Source: Synchiropus splendidus
Lineage: Eukaryota; Chordata; Actinopteri; Syngnathiformes; Callionymidae
Length of the DNA stretch: 64,000 bases
Assembly: GCF_027744825.2 (NCBI RefSeq)
Contig: NC_071348.1
Location: 3,788,563-3,852,562 of the forward strand
Direction: 5' to 3'
The translations under genes and the position numbers were made by a program. Position 1 is the first letter of the stretch, and each line of letters begins with the position of its first letter. The notes beneath the pieces were generated by a model, which was given only the letters and a program-made list of their open reading frames with translations, searched no databases and was not told the origin of the DNA. This document shows, one piece after another, positions 1-12,767 of the stretch.

Positions 1-2009
1 AATGCACATTCTTTCTGATAACAGGAGTGGTAAAAGCTGCAATTAGTCTTCTGTAACTAGCAGTTTTACTTTCCTCTCACGGCTCCTGGTCCGGACCTCA
101 CCGCGGCAGAGTCCTACCACTCTTTGCTGCGTCTGACATCTCTCACGATTTCATTTCGCCTCTCTGTGGCCTTCTGGGAGTTTCCCTAGCAACCGGAGCC
201 CTTCCATTTTTCACACTTTTGCAGTTTTGTTCTTGTGCTGCTCAGAGTTTGCTCGCAAACACCTGCTGACCAAAGACCCTGCTGCAACAGCTGCATGTTT
301 GTTACCCGACTGCAGCAGGCTGAATGCTCTGCTCCCTCGCGATGTTCTCTGAAAGAACGGTGCAGATTAACTCTGGCCTCCAACAAAGCGTCCAGATCGG
401 CTCTTTTTTTTTTCCCCCGGAAAAGCTGAAATGAAACCTTTTCTGCTCGGTAATTACCAGTTATTACAGTGAGTTGATGTTTAAGTCTTTGAGGCTCTGA
501 CTGCCCTGACAGGGGGCGCTATCCACTGCAGACTGATGTTTTTTAAACCTCCATCACCCTTCCACCTGACACCCACTGGTGCCTCATCCCTGCATGTCTC
601 ACTTTGTCCAGGAAACCAGTCTGTAGTGGAACTGTTTTGACTCACTCAGCTTCCTCACACACACACGTGCAGATAACACAATAAAGAATGCTGGTTTATG
701 TGTTTCATTTAACTTAATTTTAATGTAACTTTGGGCCACACCACACACTTCCTGATCGATCAAGCGTTTCATCGTGTCTTTATGTGGCCCATTCAGAAGG
801 TGTCCGCACTCACTTTGTGTGTGTTTTTGTGTAGCGGTTATTGCCAGTTGGAAACATCCTTGTTGAAAAATGGCTTTTATTGTGCTTCATTCTTACACGA
901 AACAGAGGTGAAGACACCAAACAACCAGCTGTAAATGTATTCAGGGTGGTGACAGGTCTCCAAACAGAAGTATGACTTTCTGTTGGAGGAAGCAATGCAT
1001 CACTGAGCCCATTTGTAGCACATAAAAACCAATCTGACAATTCAACAAAAGTTGGTCTTCCTTCCTCTGGAAATCCTGCTCTGAAAGATTAGTGCGATGA
1101 GTCAGTATGAACCATGAAATATAGGACTGATGTGATGGTTGTTAAGGGGCAAAAATGACTGATCATTTTACAGTTTTAACCTTGGATGTTGGATGTATTT
1201 TCCTGCTGTGTGCTTCAGTAAAGTTTGCGTCCATGTCTTGGACGTCCTCCTGCTCTCACTTGTGGGAGCTTCTTTCCTGCCTCTGCTCCGAAGCCATTTC
1301 TGCTCCTGCTTGCCCGACTGAGTGATTTCACGTCCTCTCCAGCAGCTGTGTGCGTTTGTTTGGTGTGAAATCCAGACTCTGCTGTGGGTGAATGTTTCAC
1401 TCAGTTATTCCCACCTTCTCCATCACGAGAGCTGTCCAGGTGTATTTGTCTCATTACCGGAGCGCTTGTTAAAGTTCCCGTCAGGCCGCTCCTGATGCAT
1501 GGGTTTGGGTTCTGGCAGGGGCTGTAATCTGCGAAACGCAGACATTGACAGCTCGATATTGTGAGTCAACTTCTCCTTCCCTTGGCTGCTGCCGCACATT
1601 TCTGACACGTTGGCCAGAGTCTCCGGGGAGCGCCGGCGTCCCGCAGCATAATGGAGTGGCACCGTTCGCCTCGCCTCTGAAGTTCAGAGTTTACTGAGGA
1701 GAAAACAACTTCACTGAGAGCAAATCCTTCATCATTTCACGTCCAAGTGGCGTGGGGCTTTGCTGAAATCATGAAATGGAGCTTTAACGTTCATCCGCGC
1801 CGACGGATGTCAAACCCTGTTATATGCACTGATGAGCTCGCCAGCCTGTTATGCTCCAAATATCCATCACAAAACTGTCTTCAATCACACCTTCATCAAC
1901 TCCATTCCAAAAATCTATTTCTCCTTTAATCTTAAAGTGTCAGGTGTTATTTGTACATTGATGTATTTATTTTAAGTTTATTTGTTTTTTGCTTTTGTTT
2001 CTCCACAGA

Positions 2010-2011
<2 letters not shown>

Positions 2012-2070
<59 letters not shown>
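2012..2070. repeat. (TA)n microsatellite
   Basis: An uninterrupted run of alternating T and A of about 58 bases. It produces a spurious Tyr-Ile open frame. It lies in non-coding DNA and is a likely length polymorphism. Confidence 0.95.
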
Positions 2071-2073
<3 letters not shown>

Positions 2074-2252
2074 GTGGCATCATTTTTTTACAACACACGT
2101 AAAACAACAAAAAAAAAGAAATTGCATGATTAAAGTTGTAATATGAGATTAATTGCGTAGAATTACGTATTTAATCACTTATTATAACTGCGAGATTATT
2201 CTCATAATATTAATATTAGTATTATGATTAGATATTTTTAGATGCATATACT

Positions 2253-2253
<1 letters not shown>

Positions 2254-2283
<30 letters not shown>
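2254..2283. repeat. Poly-T tract
   Basis: A homopolymer run of about 30 T in AT-rich DNA. It could be the tail of an old retroposed insertion on the minus strand, but I see no recognisable body next to it. Confidence 0.85.
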
Positions 2284-2290
<7 letters not shown>

Positions 2291-5200
2291 AATTTGTTTG
2301 TTTTTCACACCAGAATTAGTTTATAATCTGATGTGTTATTTCTTGTTTTTTGGCTGCAATATGTTTTATGTTTTATGTTTTGTTTTTTTTACTCCCTGGA
2401 TTTTTCTTTTTCTCCTTTAATCTTCATGTGTTTTAACTCATTTGAACGTTTTTGTTTTTGGAGCTTCCTCTGTTTCATTCAACCTGTGTTGGACTTTTTC
2501 CCCCAGAACGCAGAAGAAGCCTCTGTGTTTATGTGTTTTGTGCCGATAGGTGGAAGCCCCGGGGCAGACCCGTGCTATTCCTGAGAAGAGCAGGAGGAGC
2601 CTGGGCCTCTCTGCCTGGACTGCTGCCCCCAAGACTCCAGGTGAGAGCAGTGCTGAGGAAAGCCTCTCCACTCAGCTCACGCAGCTCATGAGAGGAAGTG
2701 CGAGACTTCCTGTTGAGACTTCCTCCATAATCGAGCGCAGACCGAAAGCTTAATAATATTTACTCAGCGCGGTCACAGCCAGCGAAACCAGCCTCTCATA
2801 AATCATTAAAGTAATTCTCCCGCCACGAGAGTTGTAATTGTGGGCAACAGACGAGAGCGAGAATCACAGAGACGTTTGTCTGCTGATGGAGATGAATCGG
2901 TGGCTTTGTCTGCGCCCACACGCCAGATTAATGCCACGTGGTTGACTCGCCATCAGTCACGGCTGGTTGTGCTGTCAGGGCTGAGCCGCGGAATCATTTC
3001 CATTCGGTCCCATTCCACACGGTAACAAGGTCTTTTGTTACAGGCACCGTGAGGCTGAACACCGGGAGTGGAACCCCACCACACAGATGGGGCTGCTTGT
3101 CTTGTAGTGGTGGTGTCAGTACTGCAGACCCCACGCCCGAGCTTGCTCTTGAGTGTGTGTGGTTTCCTCAACACAATAGCACCACTTTTATCCTTTCGTT
3201 TCCGGTGTGACTGCTTTTATTCGCTTCAGGAAGTTGCATGAAAAGAGCTTCCCAAATAACTTTGATGTTATCTGTCAGCAGCTATTCAGGTCTAACAGCT
3301 GGGACCAGGCTTGTTAGGGGGTTAAACAAGTGGTCTGACTCGAGGCCACGTGAACTTGGAACTGGATTCAGCTCTGACAGGAGTTCCTGAGTTGCATTTG
3401 TTTGTTTGTCCATGTATTTATTAGTATTTCTACATCAACCCCTGCATCTATATATAGTTATTGGAATAATAACCAGAATAATTAAATGTATATGGTTATA
3501 TACTTTCTACTTATATACAATTTCAAACTCTTTTATTATTTTGTTTTTCACAAATTTACTAAAATAAAAAAAAAATCTACATATTATAAATTATATAAAA
3601 TGTAAAAAGAACACTGCCACTGTTTTTTTTTTTCATACAGTAGAAAACTAAGATGAAATAAATAGGAAAATATAAAGCAAAAATATTTTGATATCGCTCT
3701 ATCAAAAATAAAATTTCCACTCTTGCTTGTTTTTTTTTTTTCTCTTTTAGCAGTCACAGTTCTCCTGGACATGAAAAATAAACTGCAATAATGCAGAAAA
3801 ATTAATTCATAATTTATATAAAAAAATCATAATTTTTACTCCACTATCACTCAATCAGTGGCAGATTATTTTTACATGCCCAAAAATTAAATTTTGTATT
3901 CCAAAAATCGTAATAATAGTAATGGAAACATGATTAAAAAAAAGGCACAAAACGAAGTGTATCAGAGGCAACTCTTACTGTATAAAGCTGTTAATAGTGA
4001 TTGACAGAGTCGACTGGCTCTTCACAAAGGAGGTTGTGTGTCCTGCTGCTACGATGAGGAGGAGGCCATGTTGCGTGGGAAAGCACAAGACCGTTGGATG
4101 AGGAAGTGGTGATGGTGAGCACATGGGTGCGGTTGGCGGGTAAGTCGTGCTTCACAGAGGAAGATCCATTTCAGGTCGGCCAACAGAATGGATAGGAAGG
4201 TAAGCGAGCGGCTGGGTCCGTGTTGGGGAGCCAGGGGTGTTTGGTGGAGCGGATTGATGGCGGGTGACAGACGGACGGATGAGCAGACGGATGGCGAGTG
4301 AGTGAGAGTTCTTGATGTGACAAAGTGGCGGGCAGGTCAGACGGGAGGAAGGTAGCGGGGCGCTTGTACCGCCTGGGGGGACCGGGCCTGGTCTTGACAT
4401 ATGCTCCGCCGTGAAATGAAGATTGGCGTGACCTGCTAATCTCAGATGTCAGTGCTCATGATGGTGGTACCTGTCACGCCGCCTCGAGCCAGCAGGGCGA
4501 GCTGCCACCGCCACAGGTCAAAGATGGAGATTCATCCGGGCTGGAACCCAGCCAGCAGCCGCCTTTCCAACTTTCTTTATGTGAAAGATGATCTGAGGAA
4601 ACTGAGGGGGCGGAGCGGCTTGTGTTTCACTCCCTGCTACACTTTTATATTTCCATTTAAAGCGCCTCAATTCCTCATTTTAATTGGCGACGGCAGGAAA
4701 CATATCAGTTGTGAGTGTGTGATCAAGAGGCGTGTGTGTGGGCGGCGCAATGCTGGAGAGGAACAGCGGCAGTTGCCATCTCTCCAGGTTCAACATTGAA
4801 GTTAAGAATGTTGTTTCTGTCCTGCTGCGATGGTGTGGCTGATGTTGCCCGCGAGGACCGGGGTTTCAGCCGCAGAGGAACTTCCTGCGTGACAGATGTG
4901 AGGAAACAAGCGCTCAGAAATGCCACGTCTGGCACGCTCATGTCACACGCCGTTTACTGTCGTCTGCGACATCACGCCACCTGTCTCATCGCAGTTTCAA
5001 AAAAATGTTTTCACCCTTAACATCATTTTCTCATAGACAACATAATAGAGTAAAACTGTAACAATATTTGAGGAATTTAAGTTTTGCTCATCAGCTCTTA
5101 ACGTAACTAATCCAACTAAAAGCAGACTATTTTTATTGCTATTTTATTGTATAAAAAAGCATATTTTTCATATTTTTTCAGGTTACAACCTATGAAAGTT

Positions 5201-5298
5201 TGAGTGTAAAATGATGTTTTATTCTGTAAACCAAGTATGATATTTCATTTTTGACATCAGTCTGCCTCCTGTGTTTTCAGGTTCACCTTTCCACATTG

Positions 5299-8200
5299 AT
5301 GCTTCTGTCTCTGATCCTCTCTGGTGAGTGAGAAAGACTTCTAATCCTATGATGATGATTTTCGCTCGACACGTCTTCAGCTCGGCTTCACCTCAGGAGT
5401 CAATGCATTTTTCAAGTCATGTGGGAGCCCTACACTTGATTCTTGATGGTCTTGATCTCCAACCGTCAGTACTTTCACACTTTTAATGTGTTCATTCGCC
5501 TCCTATTTTCCTGACTAAACTACTTGACTTGTGACTAGATGGGTCATAATGTTCCTCTGTCTGTCTTTAGGGTCAAGTCGGGGTCAAACATCGAGGTCAC
5601 AAGCCAAACCCACGCCAGCGGCAGGTGAGTTTTTGAGCTGCAGAGGCGTGAAACTTGGTACCACAGTGCAGGAACAAGGACGTCGATCGAGAGCACAGTG
5701 AAGGATCGAATTCAGGACAGGAAACCAGAGTCAACAGTGAGGCTTGTTTGAGCTCATCTTGTATTTCACCTTCTCAGTCGTGAATCCTGTTAATTTTTAC
5801 ACACACTCAGGCAGGATATTGAAGAGAAAATGAGCCGTCACAAACATACAAAACAAGGTGAAAACCTTGGCGGCTCTTGGCTCAGCGAAGGATCCAGCCT
5901 TTCAGTCTGAGCAAAACAAGATACCCACTTGAAAACTGGAGCCCTTAATTCCGCACAATAAATCTGACACATAAATAATGAATCCTCCCTCTGGTGTGAA
6001 TAAATTACAACATTTAAAATCACAGCGTAAGTTTAGCAGGAGCCCAGCGAGCGAGCAGACAACAGACGTCTTGTACAGTCACTCCACAACCCGGCTGTGT
6101 CGGAGCCGCTTGCCCACTCACAAGGCTGTGACTGTGACATCACAGCATTGTTGGCTGAAGGCCGCCAGGATCACAACAGACGTCCTTGTTCCTCCCGTGG
6201 AATGAGCCGCGTGTTCAGCTCTGAAAAATGCTTTCACCTCCTTGACATCATTCACGTGAAATCAACCTGCGCCGTGTCTGAAGTCCGTCTTTGTCGTTCA
6301 AATCGCTGGTTTCACAGGAGGATCAGAGAGCAGCCGAGTCACCACAGGCTCAGAGGTGTCCCTGAACAATGTGTCCAGGAACGACTCCGGTCTGAGGGCG
6401 AGCGCAACGGCGACACCATTCAACGTTTCTACTGCAAACAGTGGTTGGATTACACTAGTACCTGCACGTTCACACCAAACACGACTGAGGCAACAAACGC
6501 CAGACAGTTGAGGCGCAATTCTGTGCTCCAAACTGTTGCGGTACAAAATGGTACGCAACACATTTGGGGCAGTAGCTTCCATGTGTTTCATGTGACACGA
6601 CGAGTCAGTCCAGATTACCCAATCAGAGGACCTTGAGACCACGGCATCCACATCAAAGGCCAACAATCCTGCCTTTGTTCTCTTGACGTTCCACTCACAT
6701 GCCCCGCCCCCATCTGACTGACTTCATTTTTTAGCAAATCCAGTGCGAGTGCACCAAGTCTCTGTCCTTTGGTGCGGACGTGCAGTTCGACATCGTATTG
6801 AAAGTATCAGAAGTATGAACCTGTCCTTGCCTTATGTAGCAGGGATAGGCTCCACCCCCTGGCATCTTTAGATTGAGTCGCAAAACAGCATGTTGATCTT
6901 GATTTTCCTTCGAACTCATCCCGTCCTGTCTCTTTTTTTTTAGGTTCGACGGTGGCCGCAACCAAGGCTACTGCTCCCGTCAGCACAGGTATCAGCATCC
7001 ACACGTCGACATGTCAACATTTTGTGGGAAAATTGATGAGTCAAGCAAAATGATTCAAGCCATCTTTTCAAATAAAAACCTGGAAAAAGTTATGTTTTGA
7101 ACACATATACATACTTGCTAAGTAAAGTGCTAGAGTGCAGCAGAGTTGCCTTTCAAGGACAGGATTGAGGGTTGACAGTCAGCTGGTCTGCGTAAAAAAA
7201 AGAAACGGGACCTAAGCAAGAACCTTGAGCGCCACCTGAAGTGACTAATATTGGACCCTCAAACATTTAGCGTCAAGATTAACCCTTCCATATGCCAAAA
7301 AAATCTGCTGATTTGGCAGATTTTGAGCCCAATATGGCTGCTTGTTGCCAAACATGGTTGTTTGTCAGTCGCGGCTGGTTTGATCAAGGCTTTCAGAAAC
7401 TCGATTGCGTAAGTTTACTACAGAAAAAACCTGAAACATCTTTGATGTTTTCCACTCTACTCTCAGCTGATTTACTCCCTGTAAAAATCCATGGTTTGCT
7501 GCTCCAGTATATGGTGTTTTACGGCACCACTCTGTGTATTTACTTGGACAGCTGACATGTACAACTGTTTTCAGAAGCCGCAGCGACGCCCCCACGCTCC
7601 ACCAAAGGAAAGCCTCCTCCGGCCGATGCCTGGGGTAACTTCAGTTTTGTCTTCCTCCTCAGTAACCCAAAGTGCCACAGGACTCTTCCCAAATCAAACC
7701 TGTAGCCGGGTGAGAGCGCAGGCAGCAGCTGACTGCTGGATGGTGAGAAATGCCTGTGCTTTCATGCTGCGCTGGCTGCTAATAGATCAAGTTTGGAAAC
7801 GCCATCAACAGCACGTCAGCCAGGCCACAGCAGATCTGTCTTGGCGTCTCACTCCCTCATGATCCCACCAGTCCTTTATTCTCCCTGTCAAACATAATTC
7901 AATACTTTCGCTACCTCTCATGTTTCAGATACAAAGTGGGACGAAGGCTTCACTTACGGTGAGACGTTAATGCCCGTGTTTCCTTGGTTGTTATGACACT
8001 GTTTTGTGTTCTTTTTTTTTTTCCAGATTACACAACCTTGCGTATCGCGGGGTTGTCAGTCGCGGCGGTTTTGTTCGTTCTGGGCATCATGATCATCACC
8101 TGTGAGCACCAACCAAATGTGTGTGTGTGTTGCTGAAAACGCTGTCTGAAGTCGACCTTTCTTCCTGTCGCTCACCAGGTGGGAAAGTTTGCCGGATGCC

Positions 8201-8324
8201 AAAGTGCTGCAGAAGGTCTTCAAAGTGAGTGGGCATCAGAGCGGGGTTTGAAGATTGTTTCGCGTGAATCAGCAGGATGGATTGCAGCAAAAAAAGAGTA
8301 TTTGCTGAGAAACAAAAGGGGATT

Positions 8325-8401
<77 letters not shown>

Positions 8402-9520
8402 GTTGCGATGTTCCTCGGATCAAACAAGAGTTTTTATCTCGATAGCTGGTTTCCTGCATTAGCAGCCGTTAGCTTGTCCTGGCAGTTTTTTTGAGGCACA
8501 TCTGAACGCCATGATACACCAGCATTTCCACCTCCTTCATTAGCATCCAGCAAGCTAACTTTAGCTCTCTTGGTCCCCTCAGCACTACCTCCGATACTTG
8601 AGGGCCGATCCTCCTGAGTGCGGACTCTGTCACCCCAAAACAAATGTGTCCACTTGAAACTGTGATGGAAACTTCGACGTCAGGTGCGACTTTGCGTCAC
8701 TAGCGCCCGAGCAGTTGCTGGTTTCCAGAGACGCAAAACAACTTCCTGCCGCCTCGGGTCACATTTAGAAAAAGGTAGCTCAGTCTGCTGGGGGCGGGAC
8801 TGGAGTCAGTGCAGAGTCAACATGGCGGATCAGTGATGCCTGTTATCTACCATTGAAGGATATTGACGGCAAAAAAGATTTGGGATCCTCTTGTTGGTCG
8901 ATTTCCACTCACCGCACTCGTGGTCAGAGCGGCGCGACTTGTTGCCAGAGTTCCGATTGTTCAACTTAAGCATTTAAAGAGACCTTTGAAAATGTGTCTG
9001 TGACTATGATCGCCACCATAGCTCCAACCAGTTTATATTCATTGTATTTTAGCGTCACAACACCACACACTGGCCTGGCATGTCTACTACACCGCTTCAT
9101 GAACTGGCTCTACCAAGTCAAGACACTGTCGCCATCAGAACCAGGAGCTCCACTGCTGCACCCTTCTTATATCAACCCGTTTAAAACCGCAGTCCAGCGG
9201 ATAAGTAATTGTGCCGCTTCCTGCTGAGTGATGTATGGCAAACGAGCCGTCAATTCTAATATAGAGCAGCGCAACATTACGCTGACTTGGAAATCTGCGA
9301 TGATTAACAGACGCGAAAGACTCGGATTAAACCATTTGTTGCAGCAGTCACCAGAACTGCTGAACTAACCCTCTTTGTGGCTCAATAATTCTAATTGATT
9401 TGAAAGATAAAGAATATATATTCCATTCCAGGTCATATCGAGTCCAGAGAGGATGACGAACAAGTGACTGGGACCAAACACAACGCTGCAGAAAAGCGAC
9501 AAGATGTCCATCAGGAGTGA
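5299..9520 (+). CDS. fxyd5: FXYD5/dysadherin-like Na,K-ATPase regulator
   Basis: Single-span FXYD protein expected to bind and tune Na,K-ATPase at the plasma membrane. Exons: 5299-5323, 5571-5624, 6944-6988, 7575-7634, 7929-7958, 8027-8101, 8179-8224, 9448-9520. Phases agree throughout, giving about 135 residues. In order: a hydrophobic signal segment (LLSLILSGSSRGQT, resembling the LILPTRGQT of human FXYD5), a Thr/Ser/Pro/Ala-rich ectodomain typical of FXYD5, the FTYDY signature split by the 7958/8027 junction, a transmembrane helix, then a Cys-rich basic stretch (CGKVCRMPKCCRR) and an acidic tail. The acceptor at 5280 is open upstream, so the true start may lie in an earlier exon; ATG 5299 is the first in-frame Met visible. 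The last exon has a second possible acceptor at 9432 that would shorten the tail. The family call is strong and the FXYD5 assignment good. Confidence 0.82.
8325..8400. repeat. (TA)n microsatellite in FXYD5-like intron
   Basis: About 75 bases of TA/TG dinucleotides inside the last intron of the FXYD5-like gene, starting about 100 bases after the exon ending at 8224. It produces spurious Tyr-Ile open frames on both strands. Confidence 0.95.
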
Positions 9521-9589
9521 GAGCCACTCCGCCGCGTGTGGATTTACTGGCCGTACGGAGCTCCGCCATGGCGTCGCGGAAAAATGCTG

Positions 9590-9595
9590 AATAAA
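9590..9595 (+). terminator. Polyadenylation signal AATAAA, FXYD5-like gene
   Basis: A canonical AATAAA about 70 bases past the stop codon at 9518-9520, in the right orientation for the FXYD5-like transcript. Confidence 0.6.
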
Positions 9596-12500
9596 CACAG
9601 AAAACATGAATCACGCTGACACGTGAAAAAACCGAACGGCTCAGCCACTTCGTCTTTGTCAAACATGATCGCAGAACTTGCCAATACCGGGCTAAAAAAG
9701 CAAAGCCGTTATTTATCTTGGCAAACAAACACATGATTCATGTACTAACTCATAAAACGCTGAATCGTGACGCAACATGGAAATTAAAAAGGCTTAAAAA
9801 GATTATTGCACCTCTCACTTTCAGCCATGAATTAAACACCGCCGCGTTATCTTGGCTTCCACATGGCGCTGAAAATGAAAGAACAACCTCGATTTTAATG
9901 CAGCTTTATTGTGAAAAGCAACAAAACCTGGAGATACATACGACACTGTCATGTACAGTTGTGTCGCTATCAGATCAAAATTCAGCAGGCTGCAGCTGCG
10001 CAAACAGATTACACCGATAAATGCAGCATGGGAAGTATTTTTAAACAAGATTTATACAAGTGCATGTGGTCCAATTAAAGCTTCTCTTACCAGCAAAATA
10101 GCTATATACAAACAAAGCCCACCAATCGACTCATCACATTCGTTTAAAAAGACCCTGTTAGTAAAAAAATATATAAAAGGTTAGCATCATAAAGGTATCA
10201 GCAGAACTCATGCACGGCATTAAAAACGACATGTATTTTATTTACACAAAACGTCACAGGCAAAGGGAGAAAAAAAAGGTCTGATTTTTAAAAGCATCCA
10301 AAGAGAAGACTCTGCTTTTAACAGTTTTATTTTGAGCAACAGAAATCTACATGAACTGAAATGTGTTTTATGATATTATTGGAGCTTTTTGTTCCAATTG
10401 TCCTCCCTTTGAAATGCTACCTGATGTCAGGTACAGTCAGGGCGACGTGACTCCAATACCTTTCCTCTTCCAGTACACGATCATATTTCTTTCATTTATT
10501 TTAATGGCCTTTCCCCACTTTTTTCAGCGCTCAGTCACACTTGAGGTTCATTGTATCGTGGTTAAAAAAACAAAAAAGAAATATGGTTCCAAAATGAGGG
10601 ACATTTATGAGAGAAGAAAGTCAATATTGGAATCACATGGCCCATCATTGAAGCTCCCTCTGGCTTTGGCACACTCGCACACCACGCTAATATGACTAGT
10701 AACAGCAATGCCCCAAAAACTTCAGCTCCACTCCTACTGACTACTTTGGTGTTGCAATAAATAAAGTATTGTTATTCAACATTCAGAAACAGCACAAGAT
10801 AGGAATCCCGATTTTTGTGTTGCCTCTTCTCTCTTGACTCCGACACGAAAAGCAGCCAGTGCTTTGAACAAAAACAACACTATCAGGGTTTCATCGACCC
10901 TCGTGGCATCTCAATGACATCATCGTAGCTCAATATTGAAGCCACTTTCCCTCCTGTCCTGCTGAAAAAGAGAGCCGGGTGATCTGCTTACTGCACGAGC
11001 GTCTGTCACTCAGAATCGGCCGGGAACAGAGGATGTCAGGAGAGTGAATCGGGGAATGAAGTGTGCGCTCGCCTATCTTAGTAGCTTAGTGTGGATTAGA
11101 ATGGCTTGTCTCACTCAATGACTATTTCACACAGACAAATGCTAATACAGTGTCGCTCCTCGCAAAGGGAATCATTCTACTTTCAGGTGTTAAAAAAAAA
11201 AAAAAAAAAAAAAGAGGATGGCAAATTAAACAGGCGAAGCTGCCTTGATTTAGATTCCTCAAATCCAGTTAGACGCTTTCCAAATGTCTGTTAGAGAGAG
11301 AAGTGTTTCACGGCAGCGGACAGAAACAAACATGCTGCTAGAGAGATAAGGGTTTGACAGAGGTGGGTGGTGTAAAGCAGGTTGTTGTGCAAAGAAGCCA
11401 ATTGTCCTGAGAAATCACACAGGAGGAGAGGAGGCAGGAACGTGGCTCCCCTCTGCAGGTCCCAGCTGCTCCTTCACCAGGAACTAGACAGCTGCTTTGT
11501 GGTGCTGCTCTGTGGGCACCGAGTAGATCCTGAACACACAGAGACAGAACAGGCCGTGAGAGAAGGGACTGGACGGTCCACACTCAACCCATCCTCACTC
11601 CTGTGGAGCCATGACACTGCGGGCTGTGTGTCACGTAAAAGAAGGACGGAAGTTGCACCGTCAGTAAGGGGTTATATACAGCAAGTGACATTCAATGTAA
11701 TTCAGTGAAGAGAACTTCTGAACGTGCTCCACTGAAACCCCTGATGCGTCAACATGCAACACACAGGGCTGCCTTTGGCGTCACTATAGCCCGCAAAAGT
11801 CCACTGTCCCTCCATTGCTATACCACACCAGGTGGGCTCTTTGCAGAATCGGACCTGACTTACATCCATTCAATTCAATTTTGGAAAGTTTAAAAGGCAA
11901 CTTCCACTTGTGCTGTATTTTATTTCACACCTGTTACTCAAAATGATCTTCAAACAGACAGTCACCATGACGCCTCTTATTTCCCAGGTCTAGCACTACT
12001 TGTTAAAAATACTTACTGTATGAATCAGTTCTCTTTTTCACTTCCACATTCTCGTAAGTCTGATTACTCTGAACAGAAAACCATTTATTCTTGAAATGTA
12101 TGTCTCGATGTGATCTGTGTAGCGCGGTGCATGGTGTCCAGGCCAAACGGCTCTCCACTTTAAGTCCTCCACCTAGGATTAGGAGCGACTCTGGTGTCCT
12201 AGCTCGGTGGGCTTTTCCTGGTGGGAGATGGCCAGGGAAAGGGCAGTTTGGGTGGTTTTACGTGGCCCACGAGATGGTTGGCTTGAAATAAAGAGAGATT
12301 TGACGACCAAAAACTCAAAACATGACACGGCAGGAAAGCAAACGGACGTTTGTGTGTAGAGGAGTGTCTGTTTGGCGACGGAGGACAAACAGAGAAGTAT
12401 GCAAGACTGAGAAGACAATGTCTCCATCTGACTAATGTGTCTTGTTAAAGGAGTGCCAGTGAGTTAGGGACCGTTCTGTAGGTGCGAAAATGCAGACGAA

Positions 12501-12767
12501 AGCCGGCCCCTCGTGAGCTTGAGTTTGACAACTGTGTGCAAGAGGTCCAGACAGAGAAGCACTGGAGGAGAATATCGACGATGCTAATGCATCGCTGGCC
12601 AGGCTTGTGAGCACACACCAACACATGAGGACATGCTGAACGCTGACCATCACACTGAGTTAGAACAAGTGAGAAAAGACTTGACTCTCCCAGGAATATC
12701 CGGCAGTATTAGCAAGGCCGCGCCACCTGAAAACCAGAATGTTCCCGGTGTCCAGGTGCAGCGCGAA
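9596..12767. other. Intergenic stretch, possibly 3' UTR of the minus-strand gene
   Basis: I see no coding exons. TTTATT (a minus-strand AATAAA) occurs at 9905-9910 and again near 10236 and 10327. The stretch could therefore be the long 3' UTR of the convergent minus-strand membrane-protein gene, which would put the two genes tail to tail. This is inference. A run of 22 A sits at 11192-11213. Confidence 0.35.
11192..11213. repeat. Poly-A tract
   Basis: A homopolymer of about 22 A in non-coding DNA, with no identifiable element body beside it. Confidence 0.85.

Larger units (their letters stand above)
1..5280. other. Non-coding region upstream of the FXYD5-like gene
   Basis: I see no convincing exon here. 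Short open frames exist on both strands, but none shows family signatures or a chain of phase-compatible splice sites. The stretch holds a (TA)n tract near 2.0 kb, a poly-T run at 2254-2283 and AT-rich DNA at about 3400-3960. The 5' untranslated exon, and perhaps the first few codons, of the FXYD5-like gene should lie here, because the exon at 5281 begins with a good splice acceptor. I could not pick that upstream exon out. Confidence 0.5.

Noticed and set aside
1951..2133. Frame rich in Tyr-Ile repeats; similar frames at 8179-8462
   Set aside because: Translation of (TA)n microsatellites.
6097..6636. 179-codon plus-strand frame
   Set aside because: It lies within the intron between FXYD5-like exons 5624 and 6944. 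It has no recognisable domain, and an overlapping frame of similar length lies on the other strand.
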